Below are positions 26,144 through 34,805 of a stretch of DNA of 64,000 nt, piece by piece. The DNA is taken from NCBI GenBank assembly GCA_020073245.1, contig JAIQFQ010000003.1:62001-126000 (forward strand), in the 5' to 3' direction. Position 1 is the first letter of the stretch; the number at the start of each line of letters is the position of its first letter. Source of the DNA: Terriglobia bacterium. Its GTDB lineage: Bacteria > Acidobacteriota > Thermoanaerobaculia > Thermoanaerobaculales > Thermoanaerobaculaceae. The notes beneath the pieces are model-generated. The model worked only from the letters and a program-made list of their open reading frames with translations, was not told where the DNA came from and searched no databases. The translations under genes were made by a program, and so were the position numbers.

Positions 26144-27029
26144 CGCGGAACCGGCGGCGCAGCCGGGACACCAGGTCCCCGAAGTCGGGGGGCGGCGACT
26201 GACGGAAGAGCATCCTCTCGCCGGTGACGGGGTGCACGAACCCCAGGGTCTGGGCGTGAAGGGCCACCCGGCCGATCGAGAACGGATCGCTGGCAGGTTC
26301 GCCGTATACCGCATCCCCGAGGACCGGATGACCGAGGTAGGACAGGTGGATGCGGACCTGATGCGTCCTCCCGGTGCCGAGCTCGGCTTCGACGAGTGTC
26401 ACCGTCCCCAGCCTCTCGAGCGGGCGGAAGACCGTGACGGCTGCACGCCCGCCGCCTCCCGGCGCGAGGGCGGCCCGCCGCGCTCCGGGCCGGGGGCGGC
26501 CGACGCCGCGATCTACCCGCCGCTCGCCGGACAGGTGGCCCCGCACGAGGGCTACATACCTCCGGTCGACGCTGTGGGCGCGAAACTGCCGCTGGAGATG
26601 CTTCGCGGCCTCATGGGACAGCGCCAGCACGAGCACCCCCGAGGTCTCGCGGTCGAGACGGTGAACTACGAGGATGCGCCGGTGGCGCCCCGTGCGCCGC
26701 TCGATCTCGGCTCCCGCGCGGCTCACAACGGTGTCATCCTCCGAATCGGTCGTGGGGTGGACGAGCAAGCCAGCGGGCTTGTTGACCACTAGGATGTCCG
26801 CGTCGACGTGGACGACCTGGATCGGCGGCACCCTCGGTGCGGGTGAACGCCGTGGCAAACCGGGATCGTGCGTGACCACATCAGCAGACGCGACCAGTAC
26901 CCCCGGGTCGGTGACGACCACGCCGTTGACGAGGACGTGTCCGGCCAGAACCTCGTGCTTGGCACGGGAGTAGGAAGTCCCCAGCACACCATGGGCAGCC
27001 CTCGCGAGGCGCTGCTTCTCTGAGTCCAC
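25953..27029 (-). CDS. RluA-family pseudouridine synthase with C-terminal extension
   Basis: 358 residues. An N-terminal S4 domain (SRAKHEVLAGHVLVNGVVV) is followed by the RluA catalytic core: VVNKPAGLLVHP, VVHRLDRETSGVLVLA with catalytic Asp in HRLD, and GRTHQVRIHL. It isomerises uridine in rRNA or tRNA. The core ends near residue 295. The last 60 residues (Pro/Arg-rich) are read antisense to the glycosylase gene and are unlike the family; the normal stop may have been lost by a frameshift. GTG 27029 is chosen because TACCCT (27041-27036) precedes it by 6 bases. Confidence 0.85.
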   Translation of the reverse strand: MDSEKQRLARAAHGVLGTSYSRAKHEVLAGHVLVNGVVVTDPGVLVASADVVTHDPGLPRRSPAPRVPPIQVVHVDADILVVNKPAGLLVHPTTDSEDDTVVSRAGAEIERRTGRHRRILVVHRLDRETSGVLVLALSHEAAKHLQRQFRAHSVDRRYVALVRGHLSGERRVDRGVGRPRPGARRAALAPGGGGRAAVTVFRPLERLGTVTLVEAELGTGRTHQVRIHLSYLGHPVLGDAVYGEPASDPFSIGRVALHAQTLGFVHPVTGERMLFRQSPPPDFGDLVSRLRRRFRVTSEKPGGTTPARRDPAQTAAATPPPRPRSPRRPSAGAAPRHGGTRAHPKPPRARRRASGPRR

Positions 27030-27095
27030 GACCGCAGGGTAACACTGCCCCTTGCGGTGGTGGACAGCGCCGCGCTTTCCGGGGTAGGGTGAGCC

Positions 27096-28223
27096 ATGGA
27101 TGCCGACGGACTCGAGCCGGACGAGGTCGCCGCGCTCTTGCGGAGGGCGGTCCAAGCGGGGCTGGCGGTCGGCTGGGTCGGTCTTGCCGCGCGCGGAGGT
27201 GAGCGCGGACGGTGCTGGTGCACCGGCGTGAGCGGGCTGGGCAGCGGCGCGGTGGAGGCTGACCTTCGCTTCGACCTGGCATCGCTCACGAAGCCGCTGG
27301 CAACCACGACTCTGCTGATGCTGGCGCACCGAGACGGGCTCGACCTCAACGGTCCGATCTCCGAGCTCCTGCCGGAGCTGGCTGGTAGTCCGTGGCGGGA
27401 CGTGACGTTCCTCCAGTGCGCGATCCATACCGCCGGATTCCCGGGCTGGGCCCCGCTCTACGCGCTCGGCGCGGCTACCCGGGACGGGTATCTCGACACG
27501 TTGTGCAGGATCGAACCCACGGCCGCGCCGGGGGTGCGCGTTGAGTATTCCTGCCTGGGGTTCATCGCGATCGGCATCGCACTCGAGCGCGGCGGCGGCG
27601 CCGACCTCGCGACGCTATTCCGTGAGATGGTGGGGGAGCCGCTGGGCATCGCGGACGAGGTGGGGTTCGCTCCCAGCATCGGCACGCCGGTTGCGGCCGG
27701 GGAGACGCGTTGGTCCGTGGAGGCTCGCCTCCTGGCTGACCGGGGGTTGAAGGGATCACCCCCGCCGCCGCTGGCGGAGGTCGTCTCCTGCGATGACGGC
27801 AACGCGCGCGGGCTGCGGGGCCTTGCGGGCAACGCAGGGCTGTTCGGCTCTGCCGCGGCGGTCGCCCGCCTGGCGAGCGAGTACCTGCCCGGCGGTGGCG
27901 AGCTTCTCGACGCCGACGAGGCGGAACTGGCCACGCGTTGCTTCACCGAGGGACTGGAGCAGGCGCGCGGCCTGGGATGGCAGCTCGCGGCAAGCCCCGG
28001 CTGCTCCGCAGGCCCGGCCCTCTCCGGGGCGGCGTTCGGGCACACGGGGTTCACCGGGACCTCGGTGTGGACGGATCCGGACGCCAACGCAGTGTTCGTG
28101 CTGCTCGGGAACTGTCTACACCCCGGCGGACGAAGGCCCGACCTCCACCCCCTCCGTCGTCGCTTTCACGGACTCTCCAGCCGCGCGTTGACCTCTCAGC
28201 AACAGGTGGACAGAGGGCCGTGA
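27096..28223 (+). CDS. Beta-lactamase-fold serine hydrolase
   Basis: 375 residues. Class C beta-lactamase/esterase fold. The SxxK nucleophile is in FDLASLTKPLATT, the Tyr motif is YSCLGF (Y-S-C in place of Y-x-N), and the third motif is HTGFTG in place of KTG. These changes and the lack of a signal peptide favour a cytoplasmic esterase or peptidase over a lactamase. The ATG follows a TAGGGT box (27085-27090) by 5 bases, with TGGACA 18 bases further up. Its stop overlaps the GTG of the EnvC-like gene (GTGA). Confidence 0.82.
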   Translation: MDADGLEPDEVAALLRRAVQAGLAVGWVGLAARGGERGRCWCTGVSGLGSGAVEADLRFDLASLTKPLATTTLLMLAHRDGLDLNGPISELLPELAGSPWRDVTFLQCAIHTAGFPGWAPLYALGAATRDGYLDTLCRIEPTAAPGVRVEYSCLGFIAIGIALERGGGADLATLFREMVGEPLGIADEVGFAPSIGTPVAAGETRWSVEARLLADRGLKGSPPPPLAEVVSCDDGNARGLRGLAGNAGLFGSAAAVARLASEYLPGGGELLDADEAELATRCFTEGLEQARGLGWQLAASPGCSAGPALSGAAFGHTGFTGTSVWTDPDANAVFVLLGNCLHPGGRRPDLHPLRRRFHGLSSRALTSQQQVDRGP

Positions 28224-29356
28224 GCCGCTTCGCCGTCCTGGCTGGGTTGGCGCTTCTGGCTGCGAGTGCGATGGGCGAGCAGCCCGCGGTTCCCCCTGAG
28301 CTCGCGAACGCACGGCGCGACGTGAAAGAACTTGAAGAGCGGCTCAGGAAGCTGGAGGAGGTCCAGAGCGGACTCGGGCGGGAGCGGGAACGGCTGGCCC
28401 TCGAGCTTCGCGTAGCTGCAGGCCGCGTCCGCGAGGCCGAGGCGGAACAGGAGCAAGCGGCGGCCGCCGTCGTGGCGGCGGCCAAGGCGTCGGAGGCGTC
28501 GCAGAAAGAGCTGCAGGCGGCCGTAGCGCGCCTCCGGTTCCAACTCTCCCTACTGGCCGTCCTCGGGCGCTCAGGACTGACGCCGCTTGTCATCCAGGCG
28601 ATCGGCTCCGGGAACGACGTCCCTCGACGAATGACGGTCACCCTGGCCCTGTTCCGTGAAGAGAAACGACGCAGGGACGAGGCAGCCGTCCTCATGGCGC
28701 GTCGAGAGGCCACGCTCGCGGAGCTGTCGGCTCGACGCGAAGACCTGAGGACGACTGCCTCCCATCTCGCGGAACGTCGGGCGGAGCTCGAGGAGACCAG
28801 AAGACGGGTCGAGGTGCGCCTTGCGTCTCTCGAGAATGAACGCAGGCAGAGCGCCGTGGCCCTTGCGGACGCTCAGGAAGGCGAGGCGCGGTTGGAGCGG
28901 CTGTGGGGCCTCGTGACCCAAGAAGAGGCGACGGCGGGTCCGGAGGTCAGGCTCCTGCGGGGCGGCTTCCACTGGCCCGTGGAAGAGACCCACGTGCTTC
29001 GTCGCTTCGGCTCGGAGCGTGACCCGCAGTACGGCACCCTCACCGTATCCCACGGCGTCGTGCTCTCGGCGCGCACCGCCGAGCAAGTTACGGCAGTGGC
29101 TTCTGGAAGGGTTTCGTACGCGCAGTTCTTCAAGGGATACGGCAACCTTGTGATCGTCCATCACGGCGGCGAGATCTACTCCCTCTATGCGAAGCTTGCT
29201 AGTATGCTCGTGGGGCCTGGTCAGCGGGTCGGAATCGGGGATCCCCTCGGCGTCGTTGGGCGTGATGAGGACGGCGGGGCGAGTGTCTACCTGGAGATCC
29301 GAGTCGGCCAGAGCGCTCAAGACCCGCTCAGCTGGCTGAAGCCGGCAGGGAAGTGA
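28220..29356 (+). CDS. EnvC-like murein hydrolase activator
   Basis: 378 residues. Signal peptide (LAGLALLAASAMG), then about 215 residues of coiled coil (LEERLRKLEEVQSGLGRERERL and a second block, RREDLRTTASHLAERRAELEE), then a LytM/M23 domain. The zinc ligands are missing: the HxxxD site reads HGVVL and the HLHFE site reads VYLEIR. As in E. coli EnvC this should be a non-enzymatic activator of N-acetylmuramyl amidases at the septum. The GTG start overlaps the preceding stop, and the S41-like gene follows after 7 bases. Confidence 0.85.
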   Translation: MSRFAVLAGLALLAASAMGEQPAVPPELANARRDVKELEERLRKLEEVQSGLGRERERLALELRVAAGRVREAEAEQEQAAAAVVAAAKASEASQKELQAAVARLRFQLSLLAVLGRSGLTPLVIQAIGSGNDVPRRMTVTLALFREEKRRRDEAAVLMARREATLAELSARREDLRTTASHLAERRAELEETRRRVEVRLASLENERRQSAVALADAQEGEARLERLWGLVTQEEATAGPEVRLLRGGFHWPVEETHVLRRFGSERDPQYGTLTVSHGVVLSARTAEQVTAVASGRVSYAQFFKGYGNLVIVHHGGEIYSLYAKLASMLVGPGQRVGIGDPLGVVGRDEDGGASVYLEIRVGQSAQDPLSWLKPAGK

Positions 29357-29363
29357 GGCTGCG

Positions 29364-30500
29364 GTGAGGCAAAGGTGGCTTCTTCTGATCGTCTCTGTCG
29401 TCGTGATCGGCGGCGTCGTGGCGCTGGCTTCCGGCGCCGCGAGCGGAGCTGGGCGGGGCATCTACCGCCTCGCGTCGGTCTTTGGACAGGCTGTCTCGCT
29501 CGTGCGCTCCTCGTACGTGGAAGAGGTTCCCGTCGAAAAGCTCGAGCTCGGTGCCATGGACGGGCTCGTGGAGGCCGCCGATCCCGGGGGGCAGTGGGTC
29601 CCTGACGAGATGCTCGGAGCCTTCGGACGTGTTCGGACGCGCGCCCTGCCGCCGTTCGGGATGGTCCTGGGCAAACGCTCCTCGTACCCCATCGTCTTGC
29701 AGGTGCTTCCCGAATCGCCGGCGGCGAAAGCCGGAATTGTGCCGGGGGAGCTTATCGAGCGGGTGGGCAGCGAGCCGGTGCGCGCGCGCCCTCTGTGGCG
29801 TGCGCTCGTGCTGCTCGATTCGGCCGAGCGGACCACGAGTGGGGTGAGCCTCGATGTCATCGACCGCCAGCTCACGGGCAAGCGCGCCGTGGACCTCAAG
29901 GTGGCGCCGTCCCCCGTTCCGGCCTCGACGGTCGAGGTCAGAGAGGGAGTTGCGGTGCTGCGGGTGCCGATCGTGGACGCGGGGGGTTCCACCAAGTTCG
30001 CCGAGGCGCTCCATGCCGGTGCGGCGGTGACCGGAGTTGTGGTTGACCTGCGTGGCGTTGCCCTCGGGACGCCCGACGGGGCGGTGCAGGCGGCAGCTGA
30101 GATTGTGGGAGGCGACACCGAGCTCAGGATGGGGATGACGGGCGGCAAGACAGCGACGCTGAAAGCAACCGGCCCGTCTCGGACCTGGAGGGTTGTGGTG
30201 TGCCTGGACGGCACGACGGCGGGGCCTGCCGAGCTGCTTGCGGGCCTCCTGAAGATTCGAGGCGCCACGCTGGTGGGCGGCGAGAGCTACGGGGACACCG
30301 GGCAGAGGCGGCCGCTCAAGGGCGCGGGGGGCGAGGTGTGGCTTGCCGCAGAGTGGGGCCTCGGACCGGACGGCAAGGCGATTCTGGGTGCTGGCCTGAA
30401 GCCTGACGAGCGGGTCCGGCCTGGCAAGGACGCCGACACGGTGCTGGAGCGAGCCCTGGAGTTGGCGAGTGGCCGGGCCGTCACCAAGAAAGCGGCGTAG
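29364..30500 (+). CDS. S41 (CtpA-like) protease homologue without catalytic dyad
   Basis: 378 residues. N-terminal membrane anchor (LLLIVSVVVIGGVVALASG), a short N-domain (VSLVRSSYVEEVPVEKLELGAM is typical of CtpA), a PDZ domain (MVLGKRSSYPIVLQVLPESPA), and the S41 core. Where active enzymes have G-S-A-S-A-S-E, this protein has GTTAGPAE (283-290), with Gly at the nucleophile position. The catalytic Lys region reads YGDTGQ with Asp near 311. It is therefore probably a pseudo-protease that binds peptides or a partner. GTG start; it lies between EnvC-like and YibQ-like genes, an order seen in many bacteria with an active CtpA. Confidence 0.82.
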   Translation: MRQRWLLLIVSVVVIGGVVALASGAASGAGRGIYRLASVFGQAVSLVRSSYVEEVPVEKLELGAMDGLVEAADPGGQWVPDEMLGAFGRVRTRALPPFGMVLGKRSSYPIVLQVLPESPAAKAGIVPGELIERVGSEPVRARPLWRALVLLDSAERTTSGVSLDVIDRQLTGKRAVDLKVAPSPVPASTVEVREGVAVLRVPIVDAGGSTKFAEALHAGAAVTGVVVDLRGVALGTPDGAVQAAAEIVGGDTELRMGMTGGKTATLKATGPSRTWRVVVCLDGTTAGPAELLAGLLKIRGATLVGGESYGDTGQRRPLKGAGGEVWLAAEWGLGPDGKAILGAGLKPDERVRPGKDADTVLERALELASGRAVTKKAA

Positions 30501-31641
30501 GCAGCCCCGATCGCGGCGGGCCGCGCGGGCGATCGGGATTCGCGGCAAGAGCGCGTTGGCTCTCCTGGCGCTCGCCGTGGCAGTGTTGGCCTACCTCGCG
30601 TGGCGTTCGGGCCGAATCAAGCCGTCACCCGCCGCACCGGAAGCAGGCGAATTCGTGCGGGGCGTCGCGGCTCGTTTCGGCTGCTCCCCCGATCGGATCA
30701 CCGTGGAGAGATCGGAAGGGCCTGCGGGCCCCTTGTTCCAGGTGACCGTCCATGCGCCCAGGGCCTTCCCGATCGATCGATTCGTCCTGGATCTCGAGGC
30801 ACATGCCCACAACCTCGGTGGTCGCCTTGAACCGGGCCCTCTGATGGAGAAGGGCGGGTACGGCCTGGCGCGGCTGGAGGGGAATGTCGGGGGCGCACGG
30901 TGGCGTGTTCTCGTCCTCGGCGAGGAGCCGCCGACTCGGCGGGCAAAGCGGGAGGCGGCAACGGGACGACCGGCAGGGGCGTTGGCGAGACTGGCCATCG
31001 TCCTGGACGACGCGGGTGAATCGCTCGATGTCGTGAAGGACATGGAGCGCCTGCCTCTGGCAGTGGCTGTCGCGGTCCTACCCAATGCGGCACGGTCGGC
31101 GGAGGTGGCGCGGGGGCTGGGTGCTCAGGGACGCGAGCTCCTACTCCATATGCCGATGGAGCCTCTCGGGAATCACGGCCCGGGCCCAGGTGAAGGGGCC
31201 GTGACGGTCGGGCTTCCCGCCCAGGAGGTCCTTTCGCGGGTCGAGCGTGCCCTGGCGGTGGTGGGGGGGGTGCGGGGCATCAACAACCACATGGGATCAC
31301 GGGCCTCCGCGGACAGGCCCGCAATGCAGGCCGTGATGGACGCGCTGCGATCACGTGGGCTCTACTTCCTCGACTCACGTACGACCCCCGAAACCGTCGC
31401 CGAGGACGTGGCGCATCAAACCGGGATCCCTGCGCTCCACCGGGATGTCTTTCTGGACGTCGTCAGCGAACCGGAGGCCATCAGGCGCGCCCTGCAACAA
31501 GCGGTGGCGCGTGCACAGGCGCAGGGAAGTGCGGTGGCAATCGGCCACGTTCACCCGCTCACGATCGAGATTCTGGCCCACGAGTTGCCGCGGCTCGGAG
31601 CGGACGTGCGCCTGGTCCGTCCGTCCCAGCTTCTGCGTTAG
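30469..31641 (+). CDS. Divergent polysaccharide deacetylase (YibQ-like)
   Basis: 390 residues. A basic N-terminus and TM anchor (LALLALAVAVLAYLAW, about 29-44) place the protein in the periplasm. A linker domain of about 110 residues precedes the NodB-fold domain: LAIVLDDAGESLDV with the metal Asp pair, LPLAVAVAVLPNA, LLLHMPMEP, GINNHMGSRAS, and VAIGHVHPLTIE. This is the divergent polysaccharide deacetylase family next to envC in many genomes. GTG start overlaps the S41-like gene by 32 bases. Its stop TAG overlaps the convergent OsmC stop. Confidence 0.85.
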   Translation: MAGPSPRKRRRQPRSRRAARAIGIRGKSALALLALAVAVLAYLAWRSGRIKPSPAAPEAGEFVRGVAARFGCSPDRITVERSEGPAGPLFQVTVHAPRAFPIDRFVLDLEAHAHNLGGRLEPGPLMEKGGYGLARLEGNVGGARWRVLVLGEEPPTRRAKREAATGRPAGALARLAIVLDDAGESLDVVKDMERLPLAVAVAVLPNAARSAEVARGLGAQGRELLLHMPMEPLGNHGPGPGEGAVTVGLPAQEVLSRVERALAVVGGVRGINNHMGSRASADRPAMQAVMDALRSRGLYFLDSRTTPETVAEDVAHQTGIPALHRDVFLDVVSEPEAIRRALQQAVARAQAQGSAVAIGHVHPLTIEILAHELPRLGADVRLVRPSQLLR

Positions 31642-32060
31642 CCCTCCGAGAGCTCGATCGAGGTGCTGACCCTGCAATCCGGGCGTAGGGTCGCAATTAC
31701 GGAGCAGTACGTTGTTTGGGAGAGTTCGACGGCGCGCTCGACCTTGTCGCGGGCGAGTCCGGCGCCACGAGCGTGATACGTGATGGCCATCTCCGTGAAG
31801 TACTTGGGGTTGCTCTGTGCGCGACAGCCGCGGATCTCAACGTCGAGCCCCTTGAGCGGCTCGTGCATCTTCTCGAGGATGGAAACGACGTCCATCGCCG
31901 TGCAGCCAGCGACTGCGATCAGGAGCAGTTCGACGGGTGAAGGTCCCGCATGGCCGGGACGCCCGGTTGAGTCCACCGCAACCTGATGACCGCTGTCCGA
32001 GCGGGCCAGGAACTTCAGGCCGGAGTCCCAGGAGAGCTTCGCGTTCAACGTCTCCGCCAT
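31638..32060 (-). CDS. OsmC family protein
   Basis: 140 residues. Both reactive cysteines of OsmC/Ohr proteins are present: PVELLLIAVAGCTAMDVVSIL and TTYCSVIATL, so a thiol peroxidase is plausible. The OsmC/YhfA-type subfamily is more likely than Ohr because the N-terminal domain is short. ATG 32060 is preferred to ATG 32072 because GGAGGG lies 6 bases before it. A 33-codon gene lies just upstream on the same strand. A role in protecting against peroxide is from family knowledge. Confidence 0.85.
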   Translation of the reverse strand: MAETLNAKLSWDSGLKFLARSDSGHQVAVDSTGRPGHAGPSPVELLLIAVAGCTAMDVVSILEKMHEPLKGLDVEIRGCRAQSNPKYFTEMAITYHARGAGLARDKVERAVELSQTTYCSVIATLRPDCRVSTSIELSEG

Positions 32061-32107
32061 CGGACCCTCCATGAGGTCGCGACCTCGGCGGGGAGTCTAT
32101 CAGCCTC

Positions 32108-32209
32108 CTATGGCAGCAGCGCGGATAGCAGCAGCAGGAGGAGGAGACCGGTGGCGAGCACCTCGAGACCGCCGACATGCGCCGGATCGTTGACACATCC
32201 CCGGATCAT
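32108..32209 (-). CDS. 33-residue single-TM peptide
   Basis: Short gene missed by length cut-offs. ATG 32209 is preceded by GGGAGGTGACG, the strongest Shine-Dalgarno match in this part of the window, 4-6 bases away. The product starts MIRGCVNDPAHVGG and continues as a hydrophobic helix LATGLLLLLLLSALLP. It reads in one frame to TAG with no other candidate. The OsmC gene follows 48 bases downstream, so they may share a transcript. The opposite strand upstream carries the selD promoter. No family is recognised. Confidence 0.6.
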   Translation of the reverse strand: MIRGCVNDPAHVGGLEVLATGLLLLLLLSALLP

Positions 32210-32274
32210 CGTCACCTCCCGACGCGGCCTCGCCGCGATCCGTACACGTATACGAGGCTCGGATGTTAGATGTC

Positions 32275-32323
32275 ATAACAGCATTTTACGAATGGTATAA
32301 CAGCATGAGCCGATGACTATACT
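32275..32323 (+). promoter_or_regulatory. selD promoter with 10-bp direct repeat
   Basis: ATAACAGCAT occurs at 32275-32284 and again at 32297-32306, a period of 22 bases (two helical turns). The second copy covers the place where a -35 box would be. TATACT (32318-32323) is the -10 box, 6 bases before ATG 32330. No TTGnnn lies at the right distance, so an activator or repressor binding the repeats is plausible. Confidence 0.55.
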
Positions 32324-32329
32324 GCCGCC

Positions 32330-33385
32330 ATGACACGTGACGAGATCCTCAAGCTCACGCACCTCGTCAGCTGCGCCGGTTGAGCGTCCAAATTGGGTCC
32401 GGCGGACCTGCACGAGGTGCTTTCGGGGCTGCCAGAGGTCGTTGACCCGCGGCTCTTGGTCGGGACGAGATCGTTCGACGATGCCGGTGTCGTGAGGCTG
32501 TCGGACGAAGTGGCGCTCGTCCAAACGGTCGACTTCTTCACACCCGTTGTGGATGAGCCGTTCGATTTCGGTCGAATCGCGGCGGCAAATGCTCTATCGG
32601 ACGTGTATGCGATGGGTGCTCGGCCTCTTTCGGCGCTGGTGGTCACTACGTTCCCGGTGGGTACGCTTCCGCTGGGCGTGCTGCGGGAGACGCTGGCCGG
32701 TGGACTGGCGGTCCTCCGGGAGGAGGGCGTGCTGCCGCTCGGCGGCCACACCGTGAAGGGGCCCGAGTTCACCTACGGCCTGGCCGTGACGGGGGTGGTA
32801 CACCCGGACAAGGTGCTCACCAACGCTGGCGCAAGAGTCGGCGACGCGCTCGTGCTGACGAAGGCGCTCGGAACAGGGGTGTTGGCGACGGCCCTGAAAC
32901 AGGGCGAGATCGGCGACTCTGAGCGCAGGGCTATGGTCGCTTCGATGGTGACGACTAACCGGGCGGCCGCCGAGGCATGTGAGGCGGCGGAGATCCACGC
33001 GCTCACCGACGTCACCGGCTACGGTCTCCTCGGCCACGGGCTCGAGATGGCCGAGGCGAGCGGCGTGGCAATAGAGATCGACGCCCCGGCGGTTCCCCTG
33101 TTGCCGGGAGCATTGGCCGCAGCTGCGGCAGGCTCCATCCCCGGAGGCCTGCTCGCAAACCTGAGTTGGGTGGAGCACAAGGTGCAGATGGTTGGCATCG
33201 ACGACGTGACCGTCAAGTTGCTGTGCGACCCCCAAACCTCGGGTGGCTTGCTGGCCGCGGTTGCGTCCGACGCCGTCGCGTCGTTTCTGGGAGCCTGTTC
33301 GCGGTCTGGAGTGTCGGCCGCGGTGATAGGGCGCGTCGTTGGCGGCAAGGCCGGGACGGCTGTCGTACGAACCGGCACCAGCTAG
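32330..33385 (+). CDS. selD: Selenide, water dikinase SelD, selenocysteine-containing
   Basis: 351 residues when TGA at 32381-32383 is read as selenocysteine. Makes selenophosphate from selenide and ATP, the selenium donor for tRNA-Sec and selenouridine. Codons 1-17 read MTRDEILKLTHLVSCAG, then Sec18, A, S, Lys21, matching the catalytic Cys/Sec-to-Lys glycine-rich loop of SelD. Downstream are LVQTVDFFTPVVDEPFDFG, AANALSDVYAMGA and LLCDPQTSGGLL. ATG 32330 follows TATACT by 6 bases. Without read-through the conserved N-terminus would be missing. The DUF4139 gene follows after 9 bases. Confidence 0.95.
32381..32409 (+). promoter_or_regulatory. UGA(Sec) codon and bacterial SECIS-like hairpin
   Basis: TGA 32381-32383 is followed by GGGTCC (32395-32400) paired with GGACCT (32404-32409), one G-T pair included, closing a GGC loop. 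The loop begins 18 bases after the UGA and has G in its first two positions, as expected of bacterial SECIS elements recognised by SelB. Confidence 0.7.
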
Positions 33386-33394
33386 GAGGGAACG

Positions 33395-34804
33395 ATGAGA
33401 TTGCACCTGGTAGTGGGGCTCAGCTTGGTTGCGGTGGGGGCCGCCTCAGCCGGGAGCCCGCCCGAGGTGGTCTCGCAGGCGGGCCAGGGACGAACGCTCT
33501 CTCTGACCGTCTACAACGTGGGACGGGCCCTGGTGCGCGACGGCCGGCCGATTTCGCTTCCCGGCGGTGCGCTCACACTCGAATTCCGCGACATCGCCGA
33601 GCACGTGATGCCCGAGACGGTATCGATCGCGGGCGACGGGGTCACCGTCCTCGAGCAGAACTACGAGTACGACCTGCTGTCGCCGCAGACGCTGCTCGCA
33701 AAGTACCTGGGACGAGACGTCACCCTTGTGACCGAGGAGCCTGGAAGCACGCCCGGTGCGACGGTCCGCAAGGAGTTGGTCGGGCGCCTGCTTTCGATCG
33801 AGAACGGCACCGTCTGGCGGATCGGCGACAGGATCGTGTCGAACCCTCCGTACCGGCAGCTCGTTTTCGGAGAGCTCCCGGAGAATCTCCGCGAACGGCC
33901 GACGTTGGTGTGGCTGCTATCGTCCGAGCGAGCCGGCGAGCGGCGGCTGGAGGCGACCTACCTCACGTCTGGCATCACCTGGAAAGCGGACTATGTGCTC
34001 ACCCTCGGCAGCGGCGGAGATGTCGGGAGCCTGCTCGGATGGGTGACCCTCGACAACACGTCGGGCGCCTCGTACCCCGAAGCGACCCTCCAGTTGGTGG
34101 CGGGAGATGTGCACCTGGCGCCCGCAGGCCGACCCGGGCCCCAGCCGGTGATGATGGCGGCCAGGGCCGTCTCCGCGGAGATGCGGGAAGAGGCGTTTGC
34201 CGAGTACCACCTCTACACGCTGGATCGCCCCACCACCGTGAAGGACCGGCAGCAAAAGCAGGTGGCACTGCTCGAGGCCGATGGTGTGAAGGCGGTGAGG
34301 CACTACGTGGTCGAGAGCCCTCAGTGGTGGTATGTGCAGCGCATCAGCAAGCAGAAACAGGACGTAAGGGTGGACGTCGAGATCACCAACCGGGCCGACA
34401 ACCACCTCGGGATGGCTTTACCGGCCGGGGTGGTCCGACTGTACCAGCGCGACCGTCGGGGGACCGCGCAGTTCGTCGGGGAGGATCGCATCGAGCACAC
34501 GCCCAAGGACGAGCTCGTGAAGGTGACGATGGGCAACGCGTTCGACGTGATCGCCGAGCGCAGGCAGACCGACTACCGCAAGCTGTCGGACAACCTCTAC
34601 GAGGACGCGTTCGAGGTCACCGTGCGCAACCACAAAGAGAGCGCGGTCACGGTCGAGGTGCGGGAGCAGCTCGGGGGCGACTGGGAGATGCTCTCCAATT
34701 CGTACCCGTTCGAGAAGCTGTCCGCGTTCGGGGTTTCCTTCTCCGTTCCGGTTCCGGCTAACGGTGAGGCGAAGCTCACCTATCGCGTCCGCGTCCACAG
34801 CTGA
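33395..34804 (+). CDS. Exported DUF4139 family protein
   Basis: 469 residues. AGGAGGGA precedes the ATG. Signal peptide (VVGLSLVAVGAASA), then an all-beta protein: SLTVYNVGRALVRDGRPI and DIAEHVMPETVSI near the start, and the DUF4139 region from LEATYLTSGITWKADYVLTL to the end (SFSVPVPANGEAKLTYRVRV). The N-terminal coiled coil of MucoidyA-type relatives is absent. Function unknown. It lies 9 bases after selD, probably in the same transcript, with no obvious link to selenium. Convergent with the methyltransferase gene. Confidence 0.8.
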   Translation: MRLHLVVGLSLVAVGAASAGSPPEVVSQAGQGRTLSLTVYNVGRALVRDGRPISLPGGALTLEFRDIAEHVMPETVSIAGDGVTVLEQNYEYDLLSPQTLLAKYLGRDVTLVTEEPGSTPGATVRKELVGRLLSIENGTVWRIGDRIVSNPPYRQLVFGELPENLRERPTLVWLLSSERAGERRLEATYLTSGITWKADYVLTLGSGGDVGSLLGWVTLDNTSGASYPEATLQLVAGDVHLAPAGRPGPQPVMMAARAVSAEMREEAFAEYHLYTLDRPTTVKDRQQKQVALLEADGVKAVRHYVVESPQWWYVQRISKQKQDVRVDVEITNRADNHLGMALPAGVVRLYQRDRRGTAQFVGEDRIEHTPKDELVKVTMGNAFDVIAERRQTDYRKLSDNLYEDAFEVTVRNHKESAVTVEVREQLGGDWEMLSNSYPFEKLSAFGVSFSVPVPANGEAKLTYRVRVHS

Positions 34805-34805
34805 G

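Noticed and set aside
27096..28223. Antibiotic-resistance beta-lactamase
   Set aside because: No signal peptide, and the second and third motifs differ from lactamases; an esterase-like role is more likely.
33166..34761. Open plus-strand frame across selD end and DUF4139
   Set aside because: Shadow of real genes in another frame, Arg/Gly-rich, no recognisable domain.
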